DNA from: Paracentrotus lividus
Taxonomy: Eukaryota; Echinodermata; Echinoidea; Camarodonta; Echinidae
DNA length: 64,000 bases
Direction of reading: 5' to 3'
NCBI GenBank assembly: GCA_940671915.1
Contig: CALNVZ010003426.1
Coordinates: 7,956,748-8,020,747, forward strand
Positions 32,501-45,645 of this stretch are shown here, one piece after another; the stretch's first letter is position 1; each line of letters begins with the position of its first letter. Position numbers and translations under genes: made by a program. The notes beneath the pieces are model-generated. The model worked only from the letters and a program-made list of their open reading frames with translations. It was not told the origin of the DNA and ran no database searches.

Positions 32501-35034
32501 CCCCATCAAGCATTGAGCTCCCTGCTCGCGCTCAAGCAATCTTAATCATGCCCCTGTACAGGTCCTCATGCTATCTCTTTCTCCCCTAATATTTGTTACC
32601 CTCACGATGTATCGCATAACTCATTAAAATACGTGCTACGAATACCTGCTGGCATAGTTGTGATGGTATCATCTGGAATCCTAAGATTAGGCAAGATCCG
32701 TTTCCCTCTCGCCTCTGGCTTCCGAATACCTGTGCAAAACGAGGGATAAGTGTCTCTTGCGATTAAGACAAGTTTATTGGCATTCTCACACTTCTCTCCA
32801 ACCCCCTTGCTCTATTTCCTTATTTTATAAATGTTTGCGCCCAGGATCTGTATCTCATTTACAAGTTGGAGAGGCCATTTTGCTTAGGGTCATGCTTGAT
32901 AAGGTTTTGTTGACCAAAAGCAGATTTTGTTGATCTTGAGAGGAAAAAGAATCCAGGGACAAAATAAAATGCTTGGAATTCCTTTTGCTTTTTGCAGAGT
33001 GAATGCATTGCCTGAAAAATGAAATGTTTACTCTGAAAATATGGGTTATTATTCTCTCTGTTTATTTCCTAATCTTGACTACTTTTTTTTTTGAGTAGGT
33101 AGAATCCACATTATGTAAACAATTCACAGTGTAGCGAATGTAATAATGTAAAGATCTACTTTATTTTCTATGTTTGATTTACACATATCCATTTCTCAGA
33201 AAGAAAATATGTTTTTACAGAAATAGATGCCAATTGTTGTTTGTTTGCTTGTTTTTTGTTATTTTTTGGTAGGTGGCAGTATTTTTTACTGTTCTGTGTT
33301 GGAACTAATGCGGGATGTACAGTACTTCATGGAGAACAGTATTTTCTCCTGAATTATTTCATTACTTGACCATTGAAAAGGGTAAAAATAATGTTTTTTC
33401 ACTAAAAATATTTTTTAATGTCCTTAAAAAAGTTGGCATCTCTGCAGCAATATCTCAAAAGGCTTGCGATTTATTTCTGAGGAATATATTTCAACAATGT
33501 CACCTTCTCTCCCAAACTGAAAAAAAAGGAAGTTGTTTCCCACCATATTTTGGACTCACATTTCAACACATCATTTTCACAATTATATTACTTTTGAAGG
33601 ATATACCATCTGCCAAAAACCAAAAAGCATTAATTTTGTGCTGATTGATATAAGTTAAAACCCTTTCGGCCCTTGGCTGTGCAAATAAAAGCAAAACAAT
33701 TTTTTTTTCTCCAGCCCTGATATAAGTGGTCTCTCTTTATGCAATCTCAATGCTTTGAAATTTGATTATTAATTATGACAGCAAAACATATTGGACCTCA
33801 AGAGCAGCAAGCCCAGTGCAGGTTCAGATTAAAGTATTAAATTTTTAAAAATATATATTATTTCTACCCATAGAAATACAATCCATTGATAAACTTTAAA
33901 AAAAGACATTTATTGACAGCTACATGCAATTTTATGCATATTTCAAAAAAAATTTTCCATAGTTTGAAAGATTAGAAGTTGGAAGTAAAGAAATTTGTTG
34001 TAGATAACTGATAATTTTTTCTACAGAATCTATTTGATATTAATAGTAACAGTAGCTAAATTTCACACAGATGGACACGGCAATACAGCATTAATTAGAT
34101 TTCACACAATATTCACCAGCAATATTCTATTGCTGTATTCAATGTACAGTGCACTTTGGTAATACATGTATTTGTGCCAACAGATTTTCATTAATATATT
34201 TTTATGAATCTTATCAATATTTTGATCTGTGCCGCTTATCCATGGATCCATACAGAACTGTATTTTCGTACATGTAGTTAGATCAACTACATATTGCACA
34301 AACATATTTTATTAAGGAAATAACTATTCAATGCATATTTTATCAGTTTTCTGTAGCTTGTGTTTAGGAATATGCAGTAGTAGAAGTATGGAGTTAATAA
34401 GTTCATTCATTATCATTTTTTAAAAGTTTAAATCAACTACAGTCTTACTTTAAATTGGTGATAATTATTGTCTCAATTTTTTTTTATTGCTACAGACTAA
34501 ATGATGTATAAGATTTTGCATGCAAATTTGTAACAGTTATTTTGATTAACAGAATATACCAGCATTTTGAATAAAAATGTGCTCCTCCAACATGAAATAC
34601 AAATTTGCAAAAATAAAATACAAATTCAAGTGATGTGGAATGTTATACATGTCATTTAAAGCAGGTAACAGATAAAAATTGCCGCCTATTCACTTGTTAC
34701 ATACCGGCTATATTAAATTCCTAAATAAATCATGCAAAAATCACAAGAATAAAAAACAAATGCTAATCTGACATTTACAGTTATGACAGTTCATGTTATT
34801 ATATTCAACATGAACAGTACACATTGATGACAATAATTATGTGTAATAGGTCTAGGCCTGTATTAAAGTAGGAAAGATAACTCCCTAATTTTCTTTTTAG
34901 GTGCACCAGATTGCACAATTTCAAGTGGAAAATCAAAAAAAGGTTCTGTGGGGAGGTGACATGCCCTTCCTACCCTTCGGTTGCTTTGCTCCCTCGCAAT
35001 GATGGTACCTCCAATAAAATTGAAATTACCTCCT
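29572..35034. other. intronic AT-rich stretch
   Basis: Apart from the hairpin at 32473 and a TTCAAGA tandem run at 32022-32045, nothing recognisable was seen. Confidence 0.5.
32473..32536. repeat. dispersed short hairpin H65
   Basis: CTGAGAACCAGAAGGCTCTT at the left faces GAGCTCCCTGCTCGCGCTCAAG at the right. Diverged copy. Confidence 0.55.
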
Positions 35035-35038
35035 TTAA

Positions 35039-36551
35039 AGGTTTACTAAATTAGAAAAATAATTGTCCATATTTCGTTAGGAGGAATCATTAGAAGTCAC
35101 AATTTACCACCCATTTTTTCCAAAACATTTTTGGTAATCAAGGACAATCATTTGAAAAGCCCATAAATGCCCATTCCCGCTGCTATAAGCCCGCGCCCTA
35201 AAAGCTTCATGAAGCGATATCGTAGTCACGTGACTGTGACGTATTGTGAGTAAGCCAGTCGCACGGACGTACAGTGCATGCATGTAGAGGCATTGAGCAC
35301 CCGAGCTGGCGGGGCTGCTATATTCCATGCTCCGTTGCACGACGACTATACTGTTCTTTCACACATTACATTGGTCACTAGAATCTTGATTTTGGACACG
35401 ATTTCATCAATAAATGTCTAATTTGTGTGTAGATAAGGGTTATAGTAAGACCACTATGGATGAGGGCCTAGCTTTTAACATACATCGTTTTCCAAAAGAG
35501 ATTGAAAGCTTTTGGAGTTTGGAAAAGTAAGTCAAGCCTACTTTACTTGAGCAGACTGGCTTACAAATACTTGCAGTGAGTTTGCCGGAGTTGACTTTAA
35601 AATATTCCTAATTCGATATGAAGGAAATGAGAATACTGTTTACGTTGGTTTAGACCTACTGACAATTAATAACATCTCTTCTACTTACAGAAGTCAATTT
35701 TGATGATAAAACAGTCACTGTGGTATAGTTGCATAGAGCGAAGGCAGGACAGTTATGCAATATCCCACAGGTGAATATTCCGTGCAATGTATACACGAGA
35801 CGAGATCAGACTCTGTACATGTACTACAGTCTGTGAGTGAGATGTGTATTCGCATGCTGCAGAAATATGCTGATGGGGGCAGATATTGTCCACAGGAGTA
35901 CATCGTGTGCGTATATACTAAATACACATACGACCTCATAGCTGCCCGTATCAGCTCATAGCTTTGCGGTCTACACCATAGAGTTACATACCCCTTGTGG
36001 TCTACACACACATAAACTCCTAGTCCATATAGCAGTCGTTATGTTCATTTGAGTTACAACAATAGTGCACTAAACTTACAGGGACACCCAAAACGACTGT
36101 TAATGCGTTTACGATAATGCAAAGCACAGAAAGACAGACGAGGATGTTTGGTAGAAGAATGATGAAATTACCCAAGATTTGAATATTTTGGCGCAAAATT
36201 GTTCACTGATGATGTGTGACAGATAGTTCTTAAGACTTTCGTATACTAAATCTACATTCATTCTTCTTCAATTTTCGTTAGTTTTCTCTGGCATAAAGGA
36301 GTCCAATATTGCGTTTTGTGTACATACACGCATTATGCCAGTCTCCGTGTGTTTTAGGGTCTTACTTTTAATACGTCATTCCGCTAAGGAACCAATCAGC
36401 TCACAGGGTTTCAGGAATGTCATCAAAGCCTATAGTTTTCACATTTTTCGTCAAATTGAGACTTTATTAGGAAAAACAATTTTCACTTTCGTTTTTAGAA
36501 GGTAATTATCCGCTGAATAAGCCCAATTTGTTTTCTTAATTTAGTAAACCT
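35039..36551. mobile_element. 1.5-kb TTAA-flanked inverted-repeat element with THAP-like exon
   Basis: AGGTTTACTAAATTAGAAAA at the left is mirrored by TTTTCTTAATTTAGTAAACCT at the right, with TTAA on both sides. The left third is CpG-rich and leads into a THAP-like exon (35414). TTAA targets recall piggyBac-type elements, but the ends begin AGG rather than CCC, so the superfamily is open. Confidence 0.65.
35414..35526 (+). pseudogene. THAP-like zinc-finger exon fragment
   Basis: ATG at 35414 opens 37 codons plus two bases before a GTAAGT donor at 35527. It starts MSNLCVDKGYSKT and contains FNIHRFPKEIESFW. An early Cys followed by HRFPK and a Trp six residues later is the start of a THAP domain. 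The second Cys expected near the GY is missing, so the domain looks damaged. The rest of the domain (Cys-x-x-His) was not found downstream. It may be the first exon of a domesticated or transposon-encoded THAP protein. Confidence 0.45.
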
Positions 36552-38785
36552 TTAAAAATATTTAGCAAGAGTGCATTTGATAGTTCATTGTACATTCTAT
36601 TTTGCTCTTATAAACTTGTGCAATATAAACTTCAACTTTGTATACACGCATGTATTTCTCAAAAATGATCCCTCTAAATATCAAATATTTCACTGGTTTT
36701 GAATCACTAAATGAAGTGCATTTTCAGTGTAAAAGTTCATTGCAAAGACTCAGCAATTGAAATGGAGATCTATGGACTTCTCCAACGCAACATACCGGTA
36801 ACCAATTCAAGTCATGTGCACTGGTGGTAGTACATTTAATAGTTCATTGTACATTACTGAGGAGTATTCACTGGCAGTCACTAATAAAGAAAAGTACAAA
36901 TGCTTCGCTTGTAATTCCTCCAAGTTACAGCGCAATCTTGCCTGGCCCATTCTCTCAATCTCTCGCAATTACACGTAATTTGTATTCCCCTAAAAACCGA
37001 GATTGAAGTGCAGCTCTAGTGCTGCAGATTTCGTGAGGCATGTGCGTGCAAAAGTACATTTCTAATAATTTCCGTGAGCACTTTTTCCCCGTCAATCCAT
37101 TCCTGAGAGTATGTGCACTGACTGACATATAATAAACTGCACACAGTGCATTCTTAAATTGCAGAACCTTTGTCAGTTACTAAATGTACTTCTTACAGAA
37201 TCTGAATTAAAGAACTAGGCCTAGAGAGTAAATGTCACAAGACATGTACTGTACCTCCTGCTGGCAAGTGCAAAATAATAATACAATTAATATTTTGGAT
37301 TGTAAAGTACTTTTACTGTAGTATACATGTCTAAGAGCTTTACAAAATATTATTCAAATACGTTAATAAATATGGATTGTTCCCATTTTAAGTTTACCAA
37401 AATATCCTGATCGAAGGGTGGGGGGGGGGGGGGTGAAGAGAGATACAGTGTGTAGATGTATAGTGTTTGTGCATCTGTAGACTCGTGACCCAATGAGGGG
37501 AAATTAATTACTAAACAGGATGAGAGGGGAACAACCCAAGTTCATAAAAGTGGGTTACGTTTACCAGGTTTTGCTTGGGATTTTATTTATGGCAAGCCCT
37601 TTTTCTCCAAACCTTCTTAAATTACAAAGTTTAGGACCAAAATAAAAACAAAACAAAACAAAGCAACTGCCATTGGAGGAAAAATTAAAAGGAAGTTGGA
37701 TGGGGGATCATTTAAGGACTAAGTAAGATGGATGGATAGATAGAAATCTACTTTTCTCTATTTTTTTTTTGTTCTTTTTTTTTTTCATGTTCAAAATCTG
37801 TATACAATCTACAGTGAAAAAAGTATTGTCTTTGTTCTGTCTGCAGACAAACAGTGCAGGACAATGCAGGCAAATGTTTGTTTGAAAACATATATATAAA
37901 GAAAAGGAAAGAACTTTTTTCAGGAGTCATTTAATGATCAAGACTGAAGGATAATTGCCTTTATTTAGGAGTTAATGGCACAGATAACAGCTCATAAGGG
38001 ACTCATTTAGTGGTCTGTAGGGAAGCAGGGAGAGAAAAGTTCCTTCCCAATAAAAGTGATTCAATTTCTGACTGTATTTCAAGAAGTATGACACAATAAA
38101 CCACTACACTTTAAATGCTATTGTTTTAGATGTGCTTGGTCTCTTGTATCAAATGATCATAACAATTTTGAAAAAAGGGTAATGATACTACAGAGCCTAA
38201 TTTTGTAAAGCACTTTTTCTATTTTAGTAAAAAATGACAGATTATTCCAAGTTTATATCAGAGTACGTACTGTATGGAGTTGTTTTGATATGAAATATAG
38301 GCCTATATCTAAACAAATTCTTTACCCTTCTCACTGTGTTGTAATTGATCACACCAATTACACATAAACCTATTTGTAGATGTGCCCAAGTCCAGAGACT
38401 TACAACGCCTTGGATCATTATTGAAAAGGCGCTTTATAATCCAAGAATCATCATTATTATTTAGAAGTGTCACTCCAATTCTATATCCTTACCACAATTA
38501 ATCTTTTAATTTGATGAAAAGTTTCAAGTTACATGTATGTAGGTATCTATAAGCCAGTCGCCCATGTCAGGCTACTGGAATGGAATTTCTATGAGCATGG
38601 TGACTGATTTGTCCACCTAATTGGAGCAAACGGATTATATCTCCTTTCTTTCATTTCCCTTGTTTGTGATCCCATGAAACCTGGTGTTCAATTCATCCAC
38701 TGACCCTCCTCCATTTTGTAAAAAGACAAGTATGGGGGAACAGGGTTTAACAGATGGAGAATGGTGTCAAGTGAAATAGCATCCA

Positions 38786-38850
38786 TTGAGAGGCAGAAAG
38801 GTGTTAATGCTGTATTAAAATTAATGTCTTAATCCCTTTCTTGCTCTAAG
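38786..38850. repeat. dispersed short hairpin H65
   Basis: TTGAGAGGCAGAAAGGTGTT at the left faces CTTAATCCCTTTCTTGCTCT at the right; 65 bp. Confidence 0.8.
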
Positions 38851-39542
38851 CCGAAAATACTGTATGATGGTGTTAGCGATGGACATTAACAGCTGTAGAC
38901 TTTTTAACAACTAAGTAATAAGCAGAATTGGAATACATGTATGTAATGGCAGGGAATTTAAAGTAGAAAAAAAAACCTGTTTAGTGCCAGAATGGCATTA
39001 ATTATAATAATAATAATAACAGTAATAATATCTGGTTATTAATATAGCGCTTTTCTGGTTAAACTGCTCAAACTCTTTACATAATATTATAACCTGTTCA
39101 TAGGATTCAATTCCATACTTCATGTACTTGCTGGCTGCCATGCATTAGCTGTTTTTAAATTTTTTTCTTGGCCAAGATGGGACAAAATATCTTTTATGAG
39201 GTCATATAAACATCCCAAGTTGAAACCCACTGGGGAAATTGGTGTCAAATCTCTGAACAGTGTGGTGAGCTTGTGTGATATTCTGTGAATTTAACTTTTT
39301 TGGGGTTGGAAAAGGCATGAATCGTAGGTATTGATTGAAATATTTTTCTTGGTTTCAAATTATAAGCTAACTTGCCAGTTGATGTAAACTCCCTTTTGCG
39401 ATTATTTCATCACCTCAGCACTTTCCTTATTTTTGTTTTGAAGGGGGTCATTGTTTTTGCCATTAGTTTCTGACCCCTGGCCAATAACCATTCAACACTG
39501 TATCCTGGCCAGATGGGAAAGTTTGTCAAGATAAATATTGTG

Positions 39543-39607
39543 TTTGGAGCAAGAAGGGTGTTAGCTTGTATCTTTTATTACAAGGTTAAGACCCTTTTGA
39601 CTCTCAA
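39543..39607. repeat. dispersed short hairpin H65
   Basis: TTTGGAGCAAGAAGGGTGTT then AGCTTGTA faces TACAAGGTTAAGACCC then TTTTGACTCTCAA; 65 bp. One of the best-conserved copies. Confidence 0.85.
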
Positions 39608-39773
39608 CAGGGTGTGAATGATCAGTCATTCACCTCTAGTTGAAAGCCAAGTTCAAACCACTTATTTTTTAGACATTTTTTTAAAGCAATATTGGAGTTG
39701 GAAATACACTGTATTGATGATTTGATGAATCACTAATTCCTCATCTAAATCGCTTTTTATTTGCCTTAGTTAA

Positions 39774-40060
39774 CCCTTTAGCACCTAGAGACTGCATAAA
39801 AAGTGTCAGTTTACTCACTAGCGGAAAGGGTTATGCTGTGTTTCAATCACGTTTTTAGAATAAGAATTGGTCTTGAAACTTACTTTTTTGTGCTGAATCG
39901 GACAGCACACATCCAATGGGTAATCCACAACAAATATGGGCATGCTTCATCACATATTTTTGGTACTACCTTGACTAAAGCGTGCTTAAGATAGGGGCAG
40001 TTTGGGGCGGTTTAGTGAGTAAGCTGAGGGGCGGTCTCGGGCGGTTTAGGTGCTAAAGGG
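39774..40060. mobile_element. 287-bp piggyBac-like MITE
   Basis: CCCTTTAGCACCTA at the left and TAGGTGCTAAAGGG at the right, each bordered by TTAA (39770-39773 and 40061-40064). Subterminal GGGGCGGT words repeat near the right end. The CCC...GGG ends plus TTAA duplication are the piggyBac hallmark. Confidence 0.85.
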
Positions 40061-40309
40061 TTAATGTTGATAGGTGTATAAAGTAGAAAAGAAGGATTAT
40101 GGATAAAGTTCTAATAATTTTGAGTTGATAATTTACCTACATAATGTATTTGTATCAATATTCAGAATGTAAATAGAAATTTAATACATGTATGACTTGT
40201 CTAATCCAACAACCAGGAATGTGTGCAATGTGAATTCATACTATTAAAATTCAAATGACATTTTTTATTTTGATTTGATTTGATTTATTTATCAAGTATA
40301 ACATTCACA

Positions 40310-40547
40310 TACTGTAAACGTGGAAATATTCGCGGTACATTTATTTTCGCGGATTTCGCGCAAAGATCGTTCGGCGCGAATTTAAAAACACGCGAATATA
40401 TATATGAGCATGATTTCTTATGCATGCTTTGAATGGGGTTAATTGCGTTTGTACATAAATCCAGCGCGAATTTAAAAACCCGCAAATATGTTTTGCGGCC
40501 TCTAAGCGCGAAAAATTAATCGCGCGAAAATAACAGCGAATACAGTA
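40310..40547. mobile_element. 238-bp MITE, TACTGTAAACGTGGAAAT type
   Basis: TACTGTAAACG at the left faces CGAATACAGTA at the right. The interior is rich in CGCG words (TTTTCGCGG, GCGCGAATTTAAAAAC twice). Such elements are common in marine invertebrates. Confidence 0.7.
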
Positions 40548-43500
40548 CATGTAAGCTTGATGGCATGACCCATCAAATGAATGTAATACAATAATAACTG
40601 CACACTTGGCAAAAATGTGCATTCATATTTTTATTTGATTATTTCAAGAAAATGGCCATTTTATGCCATGCTTTAAATGAAAAGCTCTTCAAAATTTGTC
40701 TTGGGCTAAACATCCTCAAAAGAGAAACACGGTCAGTGGTAGTTTCCAATTATTGTAACATTACGGGACTTGCTAACAGTACGACAGTACACCAGACGGT
40801 TGCCTGTACTAAAAAAGATGATGCTTTGTCTGAAATTTAAAAATGGGCAAATATCACGAACATAACAGGTGAATGACTTGGCCCGTCATCCATTCTCATG
40901 TCCAATTGCTTCACGGAACTCATCAATTCCTGCGACCCAATTTCACAGAGATGCCATATATTTCTAATGTTTTCTTCAGGGGTCATGATCTAATCCTTAT
41001 CATCCATTCTTCTCTTTTAAGGCATGACATCTGACTAAAGTACACTCGGGCAGGGGCATAAGTTTTTTTTAAAATGTATAGGGGCACTATCTACATTATG
41101 TTATGTCAGACAAGATAAAATTTTTCATTTGGAATAATTCTGACATCCGTATTTTGCAGACTTATTCTTAACCCTCCCCTACAAGTTAAAAATAATCTGT
41201 TTCTGCTTTGTATGTGCTATTTTAAATCAGTGCTAAATGTTTGCAAAGATTTTTACCCTCAACCCTTTAACATGTATGTAATTGTCAGTAACTTTGGACT
41301 TTTTCATTGAACATGAAATTTAAGAAATATTGGTTGTTGTAATGTTTCCAGAATTAGCAAACATGGGGGATGACCCTGAGAAAAAAGACCCCCCCCCCCC
41401 ACTTCTAAGGTAGGCCTACTTTTCCTTTGAACCGTGAGAAGACCTTATTTTTTTTCCTTTTTATCAAATTGGTCCAAATCTAATACACATACTCCCCCAC
41501 CTCCCCCATCCTCATTTTCAACGACCTTTCAATACTGAAGTTCTTTTGTAATTATTTGTACGATAATTTGTAAACAAGTTTACCCTTCATTAACAAAAAA
41601 AAATCAAGTAGCAGGTTTGAAACAATTTTTTTTTTAAATCATGCCCCACATAATGTTCAATATTTAGAACATCCCATGGAATTTAGTTTATTGAACTTTT
41701 CAGGCTGAAATTTCAGTTATTTTAGCAATCTGTATCAAAGCCAATGCACCAAGATATCAAGACAGATTTACAGCAGATAACCAATGGATAATAAGTTCAA
41801 GTGCTTTAGGGATATTCACCAGACTGATATTCACCAACCAAGCAAGGTTCCTATCTTTCCTTCCGAGGAAAAACAGACTTCCACTATCTTTCCTTCCAAG
41901 GAAAAACGGATTTCCACTATTTTTCCTCTCCTCCCTGCCCTGCCCTCTCCTCCTCACCTCAGAAACCCTCCTCTTTAAAAAGAAGATGTTAGGTCAAAGG
42001 TAACACTTTGTCAAAGTCACTGTTTGTAAAGCTAACTCCGTTGTCCTCAATATCTTTCCGACATCTATATTTGTGTCGTTATTTCACCTGAATTTCCCCA
42101 TTTTGTGAGAGCTCATGGAAGTTGGAGGCTAGGCCATAATTTGTCACTATTCCATTGGTGGGGAATTAAAATATTATTTTAGAAGACACAGGTCTGTAAT
42201 AAGTATTGATTATTGGGTATTGAAGTACAAGTGTATTGATTAGGAAAAATTGTTGATTGGATTATTTTGTTGATATCTTCATCTATTATGTTGCCATTCC
42301 ATTTTGTTTACTTGTGTTTGCACATGGTTATGTTTAATGTATATCTACATGTACTTCAATTTCATATAATTAGCTTATTGGGTCTCTATGGAAACCCATT
42401 GCTAACTATATTGACTATCAAGAATAAATAAGTATAAATTTTAAGTAAATCAATATTAACATTGACGAGTCTCCATTTTAAACTAGCTTCCCTGTGAACT
42501 TGGGAAGTATTGTACCATATGAACCGTCAATATTCCCACAGTTATTTTGTCATACCGTCACTTATCATATGTTGAAACCCATTTTTGAAAGTGAATTTCC
42601 AGTTCAAGCACTTTAAATTGGTGAATTACATCCTAGTTTGTGTTTACGTGGCATCCATCGCTTAAAGTGGCTTTTCACAAAGTAGGGGTGATGTTTAGTA
42701 GATAGGACTGGATCTGTCATTAGATGCGACCCACACATAGGCAAAAGGTTACAAGGTCACCAAACATCAGCACTAAATAGACTTTTCTCCTTCTAGAAAT
42801 TAAGAAGTGGCCTAGCCAAAACACTAGTCACACAGTGTACATTAGCTATAGTCATAACTACATATACCAAGTCTGGTGCAGATAGAACAAATAAATTCAT
42901 CAAAATAATAATCTGTTCAATATTCATATTGCAATATTTATCATGTACATTGCTGATTCTATGAATAATTTCTTATTTTCTGTTAATGTATACACGTCTT
43001 TGCCCTGTCATAAGTAATTGTTATTCTTAATGCAAAATGCCTAAATCAATTTTGTGAGTTTGTCCAAAATACAATTCAACATGTTAAAGGACCCGTACAA
43101 GCGTGATACAATGTTTTCATAGCAAGCGGCCCCTAAAGCTTGCAGTATTTTTGGCTCACAGCTAGCAGACTAATATAACACTTATGCAACCAAAATGTTA
43201 ATTTTCTTTTATGTCCATAACAACGCTACAGTCGTATATCTCCCAGCAAAAGATTAAAACAAATAAGCAATTATCCATTTTGGCTGCATGATTCACAACT
43301 TGTCTCATAATCGCCTCGACACTGCATCGTCGGGTGTATTGATTTTAGTTCGGGGCTTTCGCGAGTACTCTGATTTTCTGGATTCTCGGTGTGGGTCACA
43401 ATTCTGGGGCTTTGCAGGGGGAAAGGAGATACACGTAACGTGGCCTCGCGGCTCTTTTTATCTTGCCAAAGAAGATGGAAGAGACACGATGAAGCGCTTC

Positions 43501-45099
43501 GTATCGGTTTGTTGCCTGGAGCGCTTGCTAGGGTATTGCTCAGACAGGTGTTGTGGCGCCACCCCAAATTTTGCTTTGAAAATGTACTCTTTATTGTGGG
43601 AGTTTGATGATTCTGTTTTTTATATCTTCATATAAGGTACAAGTAGATCAGTAACATAAATATGAAACTTGTAAGCCTATAGTATTATGATATTGAATCT
43701 TGTCATTAACCTTTAAAATCTGGGTGCAAGACAGTAATGTTATAGATTATGCAATTTACCAGCAGAATTTCTATCTTATTTTAAGAATATATTTCAGTTT
43801 CGAAAATGACAAATTTGCACAAAATGTATATTACCAATACTTATGCTACAAATGATTGACCAGCATAATTTGTATTTTCTTTTGAAAATATATCTCAGTT
43901 TCTCTTTAAACCCAAAATGATAAATTTGCACATGTAGGTGCCCTTTATAGATATCTCAATACCTTGTTCATACTGGCACAAAACCTACAATAGGTCAATC
44001 GAAATATGTACACATGTATTACCTTGAATGACCAGTATTTTGTGACCTGCATTTAATTGTGGCAGTGTGACTGGTGCATTGTATTGTTAGTCTTTATAAC
44101 TATAATTATAATACTTCTGCATTCATAATGAAGATTGACACTTTTTTCTCCACAAGTTCAGGTTTTTTATAAACAGGAAGCATTATTATTAATATGTCTA
44201 TATGAATGTATTATCAGGCGTTAATAATCCCTTTGATAGGGGATTAAAGCTTGGTTGAGGAGAAAAATAAAAATTTAGATCACTTTTGTTCGTTGGATTG
44301 GAGGTACGTGCTCGTTCTCACGTAGCGAAATATAGATCAGAATTCAGTATGTTACAACTTGTGATAAGGAAATTACTGAAGTACTAATGTGCCCTAATGT
44401 CAGTTCAAACCCTTTTAAATAGTGAAGATCTATTTCTAAAGAACTTCTGTTGGAGGTGTGAAATTGACCTAGAAATTGGATTATTATCTCAAGAATTATT
44501 TGCACTCCTCCAAAAGTTACAGGTCTTTTTTTTTTTTTTTCTTTTTCTTTGATGAAAGCATCAAGTTTTCCACCCCCTTCGTGGCCCACATTAGGGCCTG
44601 GTTCACAGAGTTACAACATGCTCGCAGAGGCATGACAAATTCAATCCAACCGCCATGTTTAGAGTGCCGACCTAAGGCGTGAAATTAGAAGGTAGAGAAA
44701 GAAAGCCTATGTTTCTCTATGCGTTCGTTTTTCGTAAATACAATACTGTTTTGATTATCGATATTGGCTGTAGGGTTTGTGTTTTATGGATAAATGTTGG
44801 CACAACGTTGTCACATTTAATTTGATGTTGAAATATGTTGCACCTTGAGTCTCGAAAAGCGTGAAATTGAAAGACTGGAGATCAGAGGTTTTCAAAGGAA
44901 TTAAATGATTCAGTGTGTCAACAGTTATTGTAAAGTGTTTGTGACTTGGCGATTTGTGTGTGTTATAATGTCTTCGAAAGTTTAAAAAGTGTATTTTAAG
45001 TGATATTTGCCTTGGTTAAATTTGTTCATAATCAATATTATTTTCTGAAGAAATTGTATTATTTACTTCAATAGAAATATACATTTGCCTACCATTGCT
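40548..45099. other. intronic stretch, little recognisable
   Basis: Notable only for a tandem pair of about 38-bp units (about 41847-41926, TCTTTCCTTCC then GAGGAAAAAC) and a CpG-rich patch at 43270-43600 that keeps both strands open for about 100 codons without a recognised protein. Confidence 0.45.
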
Positions 45100-45189
45100 A
45101 TTCGACCTCGAATCGCCCCAAACCGAAAATTACACCGAAATTTTTGCCTAGTGTTTGCCTATTTACCCCCCCACCCCCCATTAAATAGC

Positions 45190-45638
45190 GCCCTCCATCG
45201 ACGAGGATGCGGCCGCAAGCGATCTTATACTCCTCCTCTAATCTCTTCGCCTTCGTCGAGATAAGTCGTACATTTTTGCCTGCGCAAAAAATAGCGTGTT
45301 TTTCTCCCTTTTGGGACTACTTTGCGGTGTTTTGCGAGGTTGTATTTCTCAGGATATTCATATTGAGTATTCTGAGCTCTCTTTTTGGGTCTAGTTTTTT
45401 GGATTTGCCGAGATTTTGATAGTTTTATCTCTCGGTGATCGTTTACTTTTCATGCTCTCTCTTCCCGTAGACTTTCGTACGTTCTTTACTGTGTGTATGT
45501 AATACGTGTCGTGGTTTACGTTTGAGTGTTGTGTGTGTGTAGTGGCGCACAGAGTTTTTGTGCTCCGCTTCTTTGATAGACCCGCCTATTTGCCCCCTTT
45601 TTTGTGTATTAACACTTTTCTTTCTCTTTTTATTTCAG
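45190..45638 (+). promoter_or_regulatory. GC-rich leader of the Ser-rich ORF, with splice-acceptor-like end
   Basis: The base composition changes sharply from the AT-rich intron to a CpG-containing stretch. It closes with a long pyrimidine tract and TTTATTTCAG at 45629-45638, eight bases before the ATG of the ORF at 45646. This looks like a transcribed leader whose last intron ends here. The intron start was not identified. Confidence 0.4.
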
Positions 45639-45645
45639 ATTCGTC

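Larger units (their letters stand above)
36556..39769. other. intronic stretch with small repeats
   Basis: Holds GCGCTTTATA-type repeats at about 37280-37360, 38395-38461 and 38990-39095, a poly-G run at 37421-37432 and H65 hairpins at 38786 and 39543. No gene is seen. Confidence 0.5.
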
